This document shows, piece by piece, positions 12,040-22,239 of a stretch of 64,000 nt of DNA. Positions within the stretch are counted from its first letter, which is position 1. Each line of letters starts with the position of its first letter. Location of the stretch: the NCBI GenBank assembly GCA_941918925.1, contig OW799234.1:130800895-130864894 (forward strand), read 5' to 3'. The DNA is from Phyto melanocephala. Lineage: Eukaryota; Arthropoda; Insecta; Diptera; Rhinophoridae. The notes below the pieces were generated by a model. That model searched no databases. It was not told the origin of the DNA and was given only the letters and a program-made list of their open reading frames with translations. A program made the translations under genes and the position numbers.

Positions 12040-12063
12040 TTTGGTTTTAACGTTAAAACCAAA
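12040..12063. repeat. 24-bp perfect palindrome
   Basis: A self-complementary 12+12 bp sequence with GGTTTTAACGTTAAAACC at its core. A third, partial copy of the arm (AAAACCAAGTTTTAA) lies just upstream at 12023. It could be a hairpin or a binding site for a dimeric factor. Confidence 0.8.
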
Positions 12064-12471
12064 TGTTGTACTGAAAACTTAAGTGTGAAAACACTATTAG
12101 TGAAGTCGGGCAATCAATCCTCAAGTTATTCTGAAGAATGCAGGGCAACAACGATATATTTCGAAAAATGGAAAAGTGATTGAACAAACCGGTTAATTGA
12201 ATTTCGACCTTAATAATCTTCTTAGGCAATCTAACAAAGTTCACAGCACATCATCAAGCTTATAAATTGTATTGTTTTGTAAAATATATCTTTGTGGTTC
12301 ATAGACTGATTTGCTCAGTTGAACAAACATTTTGTAATTGCTGAAACACTATTCCGTTTGTGAAGCCACAGACTGTTATAAAATACAATACCCATTATAA
12401 AATCGACTGGAGTAACTTTTATCAAATCGTTATAGTTTTTATAAAAACTAGCTGACCCGACAAACGTTGTT

Positions 12472-13184
12472 TTTATACCCTTCACCTGTGGTGCACAAGG
12501 GTATATATAGCTTCGTCATTCCGTTTGTAATTTCCACAATTTTCATTTCCGACCCCATAAAGTATATATTTTCTGAAAGCTTATGAATAGAGAAGTCGAT
12601 TAAGTCCTGACCGTCTGTCCGTCTGTCCGTGTGTTGGTTGAAATCAACTTTTAGAAGCAACTATATGTTCCTCAGATCTTTATATGGTATCAATCTCTTG
12701 GAAATATCCAGGAATGAATCCCTATTGAAATTCAGCACAGTCGCCCCATAACTTTCTGAGATATGAGCAAAAAACCACGACCACCTCGTTTTTTTCACAA
12801 TTACAACAACAACCTACATACATACTGGTTAAAGTAAACGTGGCATCGAACTCCAGCTGAGTCAAAAAAATTTTATTTTATTTTATTTAATATATTATTT
12901 ATATTTTATTATTTTTTTTTATATTTTTTTTTTAATTTTTTTTAAATCTTTTTTTTTAAATTTTTTTTACATTTTTTTTTTTTAATTTTTTTTATTTTTT
13001 TGTAATTTTTTTTTTGTATTTTTTTTTTGTGATTTTTTTTGTAATTTTTTTGGTATGTTTTTTACATGTATGTACGTATTTTATATGAGATGAATGGTGA
13101 TACAAACAATTGTTATTGCATGACTACACGTTGTGAAGGGTATATAAGATTCGGCACGGCCGAATATAGCACTGTTACTTGTTT
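12472..13184 (+). mobile_element. TATACCC/GTCC dispersed repeat, nearly full copy
   Basis: It starts TATACCCTTCACC and runs through conserved blocks ('gtcattccgtttgtaattt', 'gaccccataaagtatata', GTCY tetranucleotides at 12610-12630). After a roughly 200-bp T-rich tract it closes with 'ggcacggccgaatatagc' and ACTTGTTT. The same ends bound the inverted copy at 46370-47162, which fixes the limits. It is non-coding and inserted in the Helitron above. The class is uncertain; it is Helitron-like (DINE) by layout only. Confidence 0.75.
12870..13075. repeat. Long T-rich tract inside the TATACCC repeat
   Basis: About 200 bp made almost wholly of T runs broken by single A, G or C. The matching tract of the inverted copy is A-rich (46450-46735), so low complexity is a family trait rather than a local accident. 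Confidence 0.85.
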
Positions 13185-13187
13185 CTA

Positions 13188-14110
13188 AAGGGTGTTTTTT
13201 TAAGCCCGATAGAACTTGAAATTGTAAAAAATAACACAAAAAATTAAATTGTAATCAAAATTTTTTTTTATTCGAAAGATCAATACGTGACATTAACATT
13301 TGAAAATGATTTCAGGCATATGGGCACCGCGGCTGTTCTTGACGAAGCGCATTCTGGACGTCCGTTGTTTTATCGCAAAATTGTGTTCAGCGATGAGGCG
13401 CATTTTTGGCTTAACGGGTTTGTTAATAAGCAAAATTGCCGCATATGGAGCGAGACCAATCCACAAGAGACCCTACAGACTCCATTACATCCAGAAAAAT
13501 GCAACGTTTGGTGCGGTTTTCACGCTGGTGGCATCATCGGACCTTATTTCTTCAAAAATGAGGCCGAAGCTCGCGTTACGGTCAATGGAGATCGTTACCG
13601 CACCATGATCAATGATTTTTTGTTTGAAAATATGGATGACATTGATCCGGAGGAGATGTGGTTTCAACAGGATGGCGCTACGTGCCATACGGCGAACGCA
13701 ACCATCGACTTATTGAAATCAAAATTTGGCGATAAGTTGATTTCGAGAAATGGACCTGTCAATTGGCCTACAACGTCGTGCGATTTGACACCTCTTGATT
13801 ATTTCCTGTGGGGCTACGTGAAGTCACTGGTTTATGCTGATAAACCAGCAACAATTGACGCCTTGGAGGCCAGCATTGTTCGTGTTATTCGTGACATACG
13901 GCCAGCAGTGCTCGAAAAAGTGGCCCAAAATTGGACGTCCAGAATGCGCTTCGTCAAGAACAGCCGCGAATGTTAATATGCCCGAAATCATTTTCAAATG
14001 TTAATGTCACGTATTGATCTTTCGAATAAAAAAAAAATTTTGATTACAATTTAATTTTTTGTGTTATTTTTTACAATTTCAAGTTCTATCGGGCTTAAAA
14101 AAACACCCTT
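13188..14110 (+). mobile_element. DD41D (rosa-type) mariner, deletion derivative
   Basis: A 923-bp Tc1/mariner element flanked by TA (13186-13187 and 14111-14112). The inverted repeats are unusually long, about 135 bp (13188-13322 and 13976-14110), starting AAGGGTGTTTTTTTAAGCCC, with very few mismatches. Between them lies an open frame for the catalytic part of a transposase. The N-terminal DNA-binding region is gone. Near-identical repeats and an intact frame point to recent activity. Confidence 0.92.
13287..13976 (+). CDS. Transposase catalytic domain, DD41D mariner
   Basis: 229 codons from a GTG at 13287; the first ATG is at codon 12. The first ~27 residues come from terminal-repeat sequence, so the real start is unclear. 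The catalytic aspartates fit D36 (FSDEAHF), D129 (WFQQDGATCH) and D171 (DLTPLDYF). The D129-D171 spacing is 41 residues, the signature of the rosa (ITmD41D) group. It ends at TAA immediately inside the right inverted repeat. Family transposases are about 350 residues; the paired helix-turn-helix that binds the ends is missing, so this protein alone should not mobilise the element. It might act as a dominant inhibitor or be inert. Confidence 0.85.
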   Translation: MTLTFENDFRHMGTAAVLDEAHSGRPLFYRKIVFSDEAHFWLNGFVNKQNCRIWSETNPQETLQTPLHPEKCNVWCGFHAGGIIGPYFFKNEAEARVTVNGDRYRTMINDFLFENMDDIDPEEMWFQQDGATCHTANATIDLLKSKFGDKLISRNGPVNWPTTSCDLTPLDYFLWGYVKSLVYADKPATIDALEASIVRVIRDIRPAVLEKVAQNWTSRMRFVKNSREC

Positions 14111-14660
14111 TATATAAATTATTTCTAGAAAATATTTTTTACATTAAAAAAAACGTAAACCATATGTGTTCTACGGTACGCAGATCTATCTTAGCTTAAA
14201 ATTTCATCGAAGACGTTACGTTATTTAGTTAAGGCATAAATTGTACCTTGGGGTGAGTCACCCTAAATATTTAGGAGTATGAAAAATAGATGTTGACCGA
14301 TTCTTAAACGTTTATTTCTGCATTGGCTGGACTATAAATTGTGTACAATTTGAAGAAAAATACTAAAAACTATATCGAAGTAAGTACATAATTAAAAAAA
14401 AAAGTGGGCGTTAAAGAAGGCGTGTTAAAAAAGACTTAGAATTAGTTATATTATGTGAAATTTTCAAGAAGATCGGTCCAGCATTCTGGCCTAACTAAGG
14501 GGGGTAAAAAAGGCGTTGCATTGAGAGTTATAAAAAATAGATTTTGGCCGATTCTTAGACCTACCCAATATGCAAACAAAATTTCATGAAAATCGGTCAA
14601 GCCATTTCGGAGGAGTTTAATCACAAACACCACGACACGAGAATTTTATATATTAGAAGA

Positions 14661-14746
14661 TAAAACTGTTTGTTCTAAATAGAAAAATTATATATTTATT
14701 AAAATATATAATAATTTACTAGATTATTCGGGATATGCTCCCATAA
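14661..14746. other. Short spacer between Helitron and foldback
   Basis: 86 bp of AT-rich sequence with no recognisable feature. Confidence 0.5.
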
Positions 14747-15090
14747 TTTTTCAATAATATTTATTTGGTTGTTGGGTTTAAGCTGGTTTATATGCATTTC
14801 ACTGGTGCTTATGCCAGATCATCAGTAAACCTTTACCCCAAATTCTTGAAAAAGTTTAATATTTTTATAAGTTATATTTTTAAATTCTCATTAACAAAAT
14901 GAGAATTCAAAAATAAAACAAAAAACTTTTCAATTTTAATTTATTTTATTTTTCTAATCCCTTTAACATTTGGCTTACCGTTGGTTTTTCAAGAATTTTG
15001 GGTAAAGGTTTACTGATGATCTGGCATAAGCACCAGTGAAATGCATATAAACCAGCTTAAACCCAACAACCAAATAAATATTATTGAAAA
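14747..15090. mobile_element. Foldback-type MITE, 106-bp near-perfect arms
   Basis: Arms 14747-14853 and 14985-15090 are inverted copies with about one substitution and one length difference, separated by a 131-bp AT-rich loop. Each arm carries a GC-richer block, 'gcttatgccagatcatcag' or its complement. There is no coding sequence. The near identity of the arms implies a recent insertion or gene conversion between them. No clear target duplication was seen, so the superfamily is open. Confidence 0.85.
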
Positions 15091-16190
15091 TATATAATAT
15101 TTTTAAAAATTTTTTAAAAACATATTGGACATTTTTTTATTTACAAAACAACAAAATTTATAAATCATAATATTTTATTTATCAGCTTTGTCAAATTATT
15201 ATTAAAAAAAATATAAAAAAAATAAAATCTACTTCTATTATGCGTTAAATTAAAATTTTCAGTTTCAAATAAACAAAATACTTGCAAATTATTTAACTAT
15301 TAATGTATGTATGTATGTCCTAATAAGAATATAAATATTTACATAATTATTACCAACATTTTTTTTCTCAATATTTCAACTGCCATAGCTTTGTTGTTCT
15401 TAACAAAATTTGTTATGAAAATCATTTGTGACAGGTGTGTATTTGGGTTTTGATTTGATTCAAGTCGTTCGTAAGTAAGTATGTAGACAATTTAGCTTTT
15501 GAACATGACTTGTGTTTGTTTTCAAACTATTCGACCATTATATTTTGTTGTTGTTAAACATTTTTACAATATTTAACAAAAAGAATGCAACAAAAAAACT
15601 TATAAAAATGCTAAACTACTTGACAACGTATTTTATTTTCTTTTGTTTGCAAAACTATGCACATGTAACAATAAAATTAAACTAAACTAAACAAAAATCA
15701 CAAATAATCATTTATTAAAGTGGGTCAAGTACTATTGAGAAAAATAGAATGAAAAAAAAACTTGTTCTAGGGCTATTGACATTTTACCAATTATTGAGCA
15801 AGTGTTACATGAGATTTGGCTTATGAAAAGAGAAGGAGACTGGTTTAAACTGAGATGACTTTTCAATTCATTACAAAAGTCATTAGCAAATATTTTACAC
15901 TTCAAATTCAATTTTCAATGTGTGAATTGAAGAGAATAATTGACACATTGCTTATACTTCACATGCTATTTATTTGCATATTTTGTTTGAGGCATTCCAT
16001 CTAAATTTATGGAAAAGTTATGACTTTTTAGAACATTCAAAACTTAGTTATTTATAAAGAACGTAATTTATTTTATTAGGTAATATGTATGTAAGTATAA
16101 GTCTAAAAGAACTTGTGTGCGTGTTTTGTGAAAGTTGACCTTAAATTAAAAGCCAACCGTAACATCTAACAAGCAAAAAAAGAGAAAAAG
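15091..16190. other. No gene recognised
   Basis: Unique-looking AT-rich DNA with a short (ATGT)n run at 15304-15318. No inverted ends or protein remnants were found. Confidence 0.45.
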
Positions 16191-16192
16191 TA

Positions 16193-16250
16193 TGATTTCT
16201 ATGTTCGGCCGTGCCGAGTCTCAAGATACCCTTGACTATTATAAACATAC
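16193..16250 (-). repeat. End fragment of the TATACCC repeat
   Basis: 'ttcggccgtgccga' followed by 'gatacccttgac' is the closing piece of the TATACCC family in inverted orientation. It abuts the GCACAGTGAGACA repeat at 16275. Confidence 0.6.
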
Positions 16251-16274
16251 ATATGTAGGCATCATGACCACATC

Positions 16275-17684
16275 GCACAGTGAGACAACGCCGGCATTAA
16301 ATACAAGGAGTAATTGCAGAGTTCTGAAATTTTGCACAGGTTACTTTTGAGACAATTCCAGTTTAAAAAAAAAAATTAAGAAAATTCGCCCACTGTTACG
16401 CCCACCTCCCATACAATCGAAATTTGTAAAATGCCGTATTGTCCGTAATACTTAAGGGATAACTTTAAATTTTGGTATACTTGAATGTTATATTGTTACA
16501 AACATTATCGGAATAAAGTTTTGGACTTTGGCCCACTTTTACCCCCACCCACCATACAACCTCAACATAAAAAGTGCCATATTTTCTAAAATATTTTAGG
16601 TACAATCTTTAAATTTGATATTATTATTATTTATATAATTTAAAATGTTTCATGCAAAAATTACAATAACACGCCCACTCTTACACCCACTTCCCATTAA
16701 AATGCAATAAAAAAGAAAAATTTTTTTCATTCTATCAATAATTTTTTAATATCATCATGGTATTCTAATTTTTTCAATATCTTTATTGCTATCGATCCAA
16801 ATATCAGAAATTGCACTATAAAAAATTATTGAATTATCCATGACCTTGTAAACTTTTTTTAACACTTTATATAAACTTGTATAAACTTGCACTCTCAAAT
16901 ATGTAGATTGTGAATTAAACATATACATAATTTCAATTACCGTTTGTTGATCAATAATATTTAAAACAACAACAATGTAATATTTTTTTACAGTTTGTTT
17001 TTAAAAAGTTTGTGAGCACAATATAAAATATCAAACAAACAATTAAAAAAAAAATTAGAAATTTGTAAACATGCTATTGCATGCTAACATATGTACATAT
17101 GTAAGTACATACTTACGTATAGCGACAAAATGTGCACGTTGCGTATTTTTTGTAGTTTTTTGTATGTTTAAAGTACTTTTGCAAACTTTTGCTATATGTC
17201 CTCTACTTTAAATGAAAGCTGAGACTTCAATCTTTCATTTGATATAAGTCTGCACCTAGGGCGAGGGGCTGCTCTATATTTCCTAGTCCATTGAAAATGC
17301 AAAATGTTAAATTTTTACACCACAATTCTGTTGTAAAGAAATTTTTTTTTGTGTTTCTTTTTTTAAATTTATTTTTTTATCTACTCATTCTACAACAACT
17401 AAATTAATTAAAAAAATACTTTAAGGTTATATTTATTATGTATTTTTTTATTGATAAGCTTTTGAATATTACATATTGAACCAACATACTTACTTATTTC
17501 AAGCGCGTTAGCATACCTCAACTTTGACTTGCTCTAGACCAAAAAGTAATGAAGTTATGAATCTCAAATTTCAGGGAATTGTTACTCATATATCTGTTAA
17601 TATACTGTGAAAATTTCATCCAAATTGGACGACACGCCAAAAACTATTTTTTGCCGCTGTTACTTTAGAGCTGTCTCACTGTGC
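16275..17684. mobile_element. Candidate element with GCACAGTGAGACA ends
   Basis: GCACAGTGAGACA at 16275-16287 is repeated inverted at 17672-17684, and ATC flanks both sides (16272-16274 and 17685-17687). The left half (to about 16905) carries ACGCCCAC-type blocks and has an inverted copy at 30150-30795. The right half shows no similarity that I recognise. Whether the two 13-mers bound one 1.4-kb element or two fused repeats is not settled. Confidence 0.45.
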
Positions 17685-17689
17685 ATCGC

Positions 17690-18430
17690 TGCGTAGCCTA
17701 GATATCAGATTAACACCCCTATTTGGAGCTTTATTACGGTAACCAAACAAATTTGACTTAAGTGTCAATTCTCATAAACAAATTTTTAAGATTAATTTTC
17801 ATTTTCATTACATTAAATTTATTAATTTTATTACAAGATTTAGAAAAGGGTCCCTACAAAAAAATTATAATTTCTGAAACTAACACATACAAAATACATT
17901 TTCAGCATTTAATATATAATTGCTGCTACAGGCGAAAAAATGCGTATGCAAGAGTGAGACAACTAATGTATGTTGAGTTCTTGACGTTAAAGACAAATTT
18001 TTTTAAACCATTGTGTAATATTTTTAAGTCAGTGCAATACAAAGTAATTTTTATAAAAAATTTGCAGTGTTTTTCGATGAGATTTAATAAAAAATACTCA
18101 AGAGATCAAAGGTAGGGAAGAAAGATAGCAGCCATACATATCGTCGTATATATGTCATATAGAACACAATAATTTACATTTACAAACGACGATATACATA
18201 CATATATGCCTCTGCATATTTTCGCAATTTCTACTTTTTAGCATTTTCAGCCGAAATGTCAATGTCGCTTATACCAAGAATCAGGATTAAAATGAGCCCC
18301 TCCAGAAAGCCGTGAATAAATGGTGATAAAAAAGTGAATGTAATGACAATATAATACATAAATAATATAAAAGATAATAAATTGTGTTTTATTGACCGAT
18401 ATGTACTTACGTTAAATGTGACTAGTTAAC
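17690..18430. other. No gene recognised
   Basis: A 117-codon open frame (17762-18115) is rich in I, F, K and N codons, has no domain features and is most likely chance in AT-rich DNA. A short inverted repeat (ATATCGTCGT at about 18139, its complement at about 18187) could form a small hairpin. Confidence 0.45.
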
Positions 18431-18439
18431 TTTGACCGA

Positions 18440-18660
18440 GGGTGCCCCGGTGGACTAGTCAGTAGTGTGCTGGTCTTTTAGTTTGGGGGTTGCGGGTTCG
18501 ATTCCCAACAGAGACTCTGTACTGGTCTGCTTCTCTTCTATTCTAACTATTTATATTCTTATTCTATTCTTCTCTTTCTATATTAAGGCGTCACAATGGA
18601 CCGTAATGGTCTCCGGGTGAGGGTGTGAGGGTAACTTTGCACCAGCCTTACCTACCTACC
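18440..18660 (+). mobile_element. tRNA-derived SINE with 9-bp target duplication
   Basis: A 221-bp insertion between TTTGACCGA copies (18431-18439 and 18661-18669). The 5' part (about 18444-18515) is tRNA-like: an A-box-like region (GGACTAGTCAGTAGTGTG) and a good B box GGTTCGATTCC at 18495-18505, so RNA polymerase III transcription is expected. The 3' part is unrelated to tRNA and ends in ACCTACCTACC repeats in place of an A tail. It must move with help from a LINE, which I cannot identify. A shorter ACCTACCT-ended piece lies at about 18980-18995. Confidence 0.88.
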
Positions 18661-18669
18661 TTTGACCGA

Positions 18670-20997
18670 TATAAGTAAGTAGAGCAGATATATGTATGTT
18701 TTACAGTCTAACAGAACTAATAAGTAAGAAAAAGATGTAAATCACATGTACACAAAAATTTCAGTCTGAAATCTTGTTCTACGTTATAACCGATATAAAC
18801 GTCACTAATACCAGTCATATAACCGGTCAAATGACCGTTACTGTTCTTGGTGGGATATTAATGTTATATGTCATTTAGCTGACGCCATCTTTGTTTTTAA
18901 ATTTTTATAAATTTAACTGTATTCTAATTCTTTCTGGTTTTTTTCTTTTATCAAAGGGATCACTTGCTTCCTACAGTCAAGCTACCTACCTACCTAACTT
19001 CATTTGATATTGATGGGGTTAAGAAAACAAAATTTTAGCCGTCTTAGATTTTACAGATCAAACCTTTACTTTAAACAAATATTGCGGAGGTTGAATAGAA
19101 CAAAGCGATAATTACTATATTTGACATAGTGTAATATTTTCTGCTAGTTAAGCCCTTCTATTTGATACTCATACGGTTTTCATTTGTAAGTTAAAAAAAG
19201 CACCTAAGCAATTGTACTTTTAATATAAATCCAAATAATTTGTGCCTATAACTTAGCCGATTAGTGGCCGATTTATCCAAAATATTTTGCCAATAGCCCT
19301 AGAGGAATGCCACATCTTTAAATAGTCACAAACGTGTATAGAATTTCAAGGGCTAAGAAATATGAATTTTTGTGGTAAAAATATATTAAAAAAAACAGAG
19401 ACAGTCTTGTTTATTTGCTCACATCTCAGAAAGTTATCAACCGAATTTCTCTTCAACATCTGTCATATAAGCCTTTAATAAACCTAAAATATTTCTGAAT
19501 ACGGCAGTTAAACTTTAACTGAAAAATTTAAAATATCGCCACAGAAAAAATAGAAATTAACAATCGCAATTCAGTTGGTATATTTGTTGCATATAGCAGG
19601 CACAGTGGCAGCTTTAGTTTTTTAAACCTTACATTAAATATTAAAGGTCAGATGAGCTTCTCTTTAGCTTAGCGGTCATTTTTAGGTTAGAGTATAGTTA
19701 TAATAACGAAAAACTAGTTATCTGTCCGATAACCTCCTAACTTTAGCTAATGGCAAGTTATTATAATGGGCATAATTATGATTGTTCTTACACTAATATT
19801 TTAATCGCCTGTGTACCGATTTAACTACTAGTAGTTAAAATTTAACTCATAGATACTTTTCAAAATTAAGACCTTTTAGTTGGTGTTAAAACCACGAAAG
19901 GTTTACATTTTAATTGGAGGTTAAAGTTTTTTGTTCAACATTAATTAAAACCCAATTAGAGTTTTGAACATTTTGAGTTCTAGGTGAATGCCCCTAGACA
20001 CACATTAGAAAGCACTTCGACTTAAAAAGTCAAATGCTTTAAAATACATAGTTAAATTATAAAAAGTCAACCCAATGATAATAATTGTTTTTCATTTGCA
20101 TTTCTTTCAAATTTATAAATTATTTTAATGTAAAAAATAAAATGAATTAAAGAATACACCACTAAGCCGACTTCCGGTTAATGGTTAACGCTAGCGCTGA
20201 GGTTTAAAGTAACCAATTAAATAACAATTTAATTACAAACCAAAACTTTTAAGTACATGCACATTTTTTTTTCTTTTTTTTTAATTTTATGCGCTTACCC
20301 TGCCTTTGTCTCTGCCTTCAGCACTTCTTTAAATACTAATTGTGTGTGGTTTTAGAAAAACATTAGAAATAGACAAACAAACAAATTAGTTGGACAAGAC
20401 AGAAAGACTAAATTAATGCATACTTATGTGGTAGTATTACGGTATTATTGCTGTCAATCAACGATATTGTTGTTGGTGCATTTACAAATGACCAATTGAA
20501 TGTATGAGAAAATAAAAACATGATTACACATACACATACACACACATGCACATTTGATTGAGAATATTTGTATTGGGGAGATAGATGATGACCGAAGAGA
20601 AGTTGTTTTGTTTTTAAAACCTACTTTAAGCAGGAAAAGGGAAATTGTTATTTATTTTTAACTTTTCTATTTTCCTTTTTATAACAACCAACTTAAACGT
20701 GTTGTTGGTAATTGTGTTTGTTAAGTGTGTTGTGTGTACACATGTATGTGCATGTGAATGTGTATGTATACAAACACCAGAAGTCAAAACGGAAGCTTTG
20801 AAGAAAAGAATACAAAATAGGTAAAAATAAGGTTGAAAGTTTAAACACATTCTGGGAAAATATTTATTTAAACTGTTTATGTATATTTACTTTTCAATTT
20901 AAAATTATATGCATTTGTTTATATGAGCCGCTGACTTTGAAAGTGATCCATTAAAAAAAACCACAGATAATCACTATTCCATAAATCATTTGATTTT
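18670..20997. other. No gene recognised
   Basis: AT-rich DNA. A CA-rich run lies at 20523-20550 and a TG-rich run at 20725-20770; the 74-codon minus frame there (20626-20850) reads His/Thr from the TG repeat and is not a convincing protein. No transposon ends were recognised. Confidence 0.45.
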
Positions 20998-21432
20998 AGC
21001 CAGGTATACTCTTTAATATATTATGCGAACTGTTGGCGAACTTTATATAAAAAAAATTCGAAAATTTTTTGGAATAGTGTTGCCTCATCAGGGCCCGAAT
21101 AACGGCATTTGATATCGATCGAAATATCAATCGAACGTGGAAGATTTTGTTGCATTTTGTATTGGATTCTATAAGAATTCTATCATTTTCGATCGTTATC
21201 GAATGCCGTAATTCGGCCCCAGTACTCTGTTTATAACCCTAAAAAACATTTGAATTGTTTTCTGTCAACATTCAAGCAACATTTTATTGCGTTGAAATAA
21301 TATGAAAAATAGTTACATATTTCCCACCAAATTCAAACCAATCAATTCAATTTCTTGTATGCCAAATTCTTTGTGTGAAATAACTAAAGTTACTCAGCAT
21401 ATTTATTTCACAAATTGAAGCAGTACTAGGCT
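20998..21432 (+). mobile_element. AGCCTGGTA MITE, copy 1, carrying a nested MITE
   Basis: Ends AGCCAGGTATACTC... and ...CAGTACTAGGCT match the family's 16-bp inverted ends (AGCCTGGTAYTCTGTT). The body matches other copies ('gcgaactgttg', 'ggaatagtgttgcct', 'aacattcaagcaacatttta'). At 21091 it is interrupted by a palindromic insertion. Without that it would be about 305 bp. Confidence 0.8.
21091..21219. mobile_element. Palindromic MITE nested in the AGCCTGGTA MITE
   Basis: The left end GGGCCCGAATAACGGCATTT and, inverted, the right end GGGCCGAATTACGGCATTCG share about 28 bp with a few differences, then continue into GATCG. About 129 bp, no coding. The host MITE resumes at 21220 ('agtactctgtttata'), which fixes the borders. 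Confidence 0.8.
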
Positions 21433-22229
21433 CTAAACAGAATTTTAAAAAAATAGTTAGTAAGCCTAGTAACAAAAATATTTATTTCAAAATAATTTCA
21501 AAAATGCTCTACTTTTAAAATAAACTACTTATTTTAACACATGTACATACACACATCGTTAAAGGTAGAGTTGATTGTGTCTTTGTTTGTAATTATTATT
21601 TTATTATTATGTCAAGTTCAAATTTAACTCTTGTTGCTTGAGGTAAGTATGTAAAAAAGAAACAATTAAAAACATTTTTTTTTATTTATTTTGTTTTAAG
21701 TTAACACTTTAAGTAATTATGTATATCAGTGACTGCAGCAGTAAAGCAATCTGTAATTAGTAAACTAAAGCGTTATAAATGTAACAGTTTACGAAAATAC
21801 ACTTTAAGAAAAAAAAAAATAGGTTCCCATACACTCACACGTTTTGTTATAATTGCGAAGACTTATTACAATTATTATTATTTTGCATTGTACTATTGTA
21901 CTCGGAAAAAAAGTTTTTATAGAAATTGATTTATATAGAATTTTGATTTTATTGAACTCCTCTGTTTAAACTAATATTTAAATTTTAATCAGGCTTAGAT
22001 TCATATTAACATTCTTATTGTTACAAAGAATTTTTTTTTAATTGTGATAAATAAATGAAAGAATAATCTGAAAAATTATATTTTTAACGACACTACCCGA
22101 GTGGAATGCATTTTCGAAGCCAGCTACGATTTCATCATCAGCACTATTTGATTATTTCGATTTTTTTAATCAACATTTAAATTCATACAAACATAAAACT
22201 TTAAAATTTGGCAGCCACCACATACATAC
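21433..22229. other. No gene recognised
   Basis: AT-rich sequence. The 66-codon frame at 21729-21929 has no domain features. Confidence 0.4.
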
Positions 22230-22239
22230 ATATGTTTCA

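Larger units (their letters stand above)
12448..14660 (-). mobile_element. Helitron-like element, interrupted by two insertions
   Basis: On the minus strand it starts TCTTCTAATATATAAAA (14660) and ends with GTCAGCTAG (12448-12456). That is the TC...CTAG signature of Helitrons, and it sits between A (12447) and T (14661), as Helitron insertion requires. The body is split: a TATACCC repeat starts at about 12472 and a mariner occupies 13188-14110, and Helitron sequence resumes at 14111. Without the insertions it is about 575 bp, non-coding and non-autonomous. It is related at both ends to the complete copy at 28808-29285. Confidence 0.8.

Noticed and set aside
17762..18115. 117-codon plus frame
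   Set aside because: Codon use is that of AT-rich noise (I, F, N, K), with no domain, splice context or start context.
18444..18515. tRNA gene
   Set aside because: The B box is good, but the acceptor stem does not pair and a SINE body with target duplications follows, so it is a tRNA-derived SINE.
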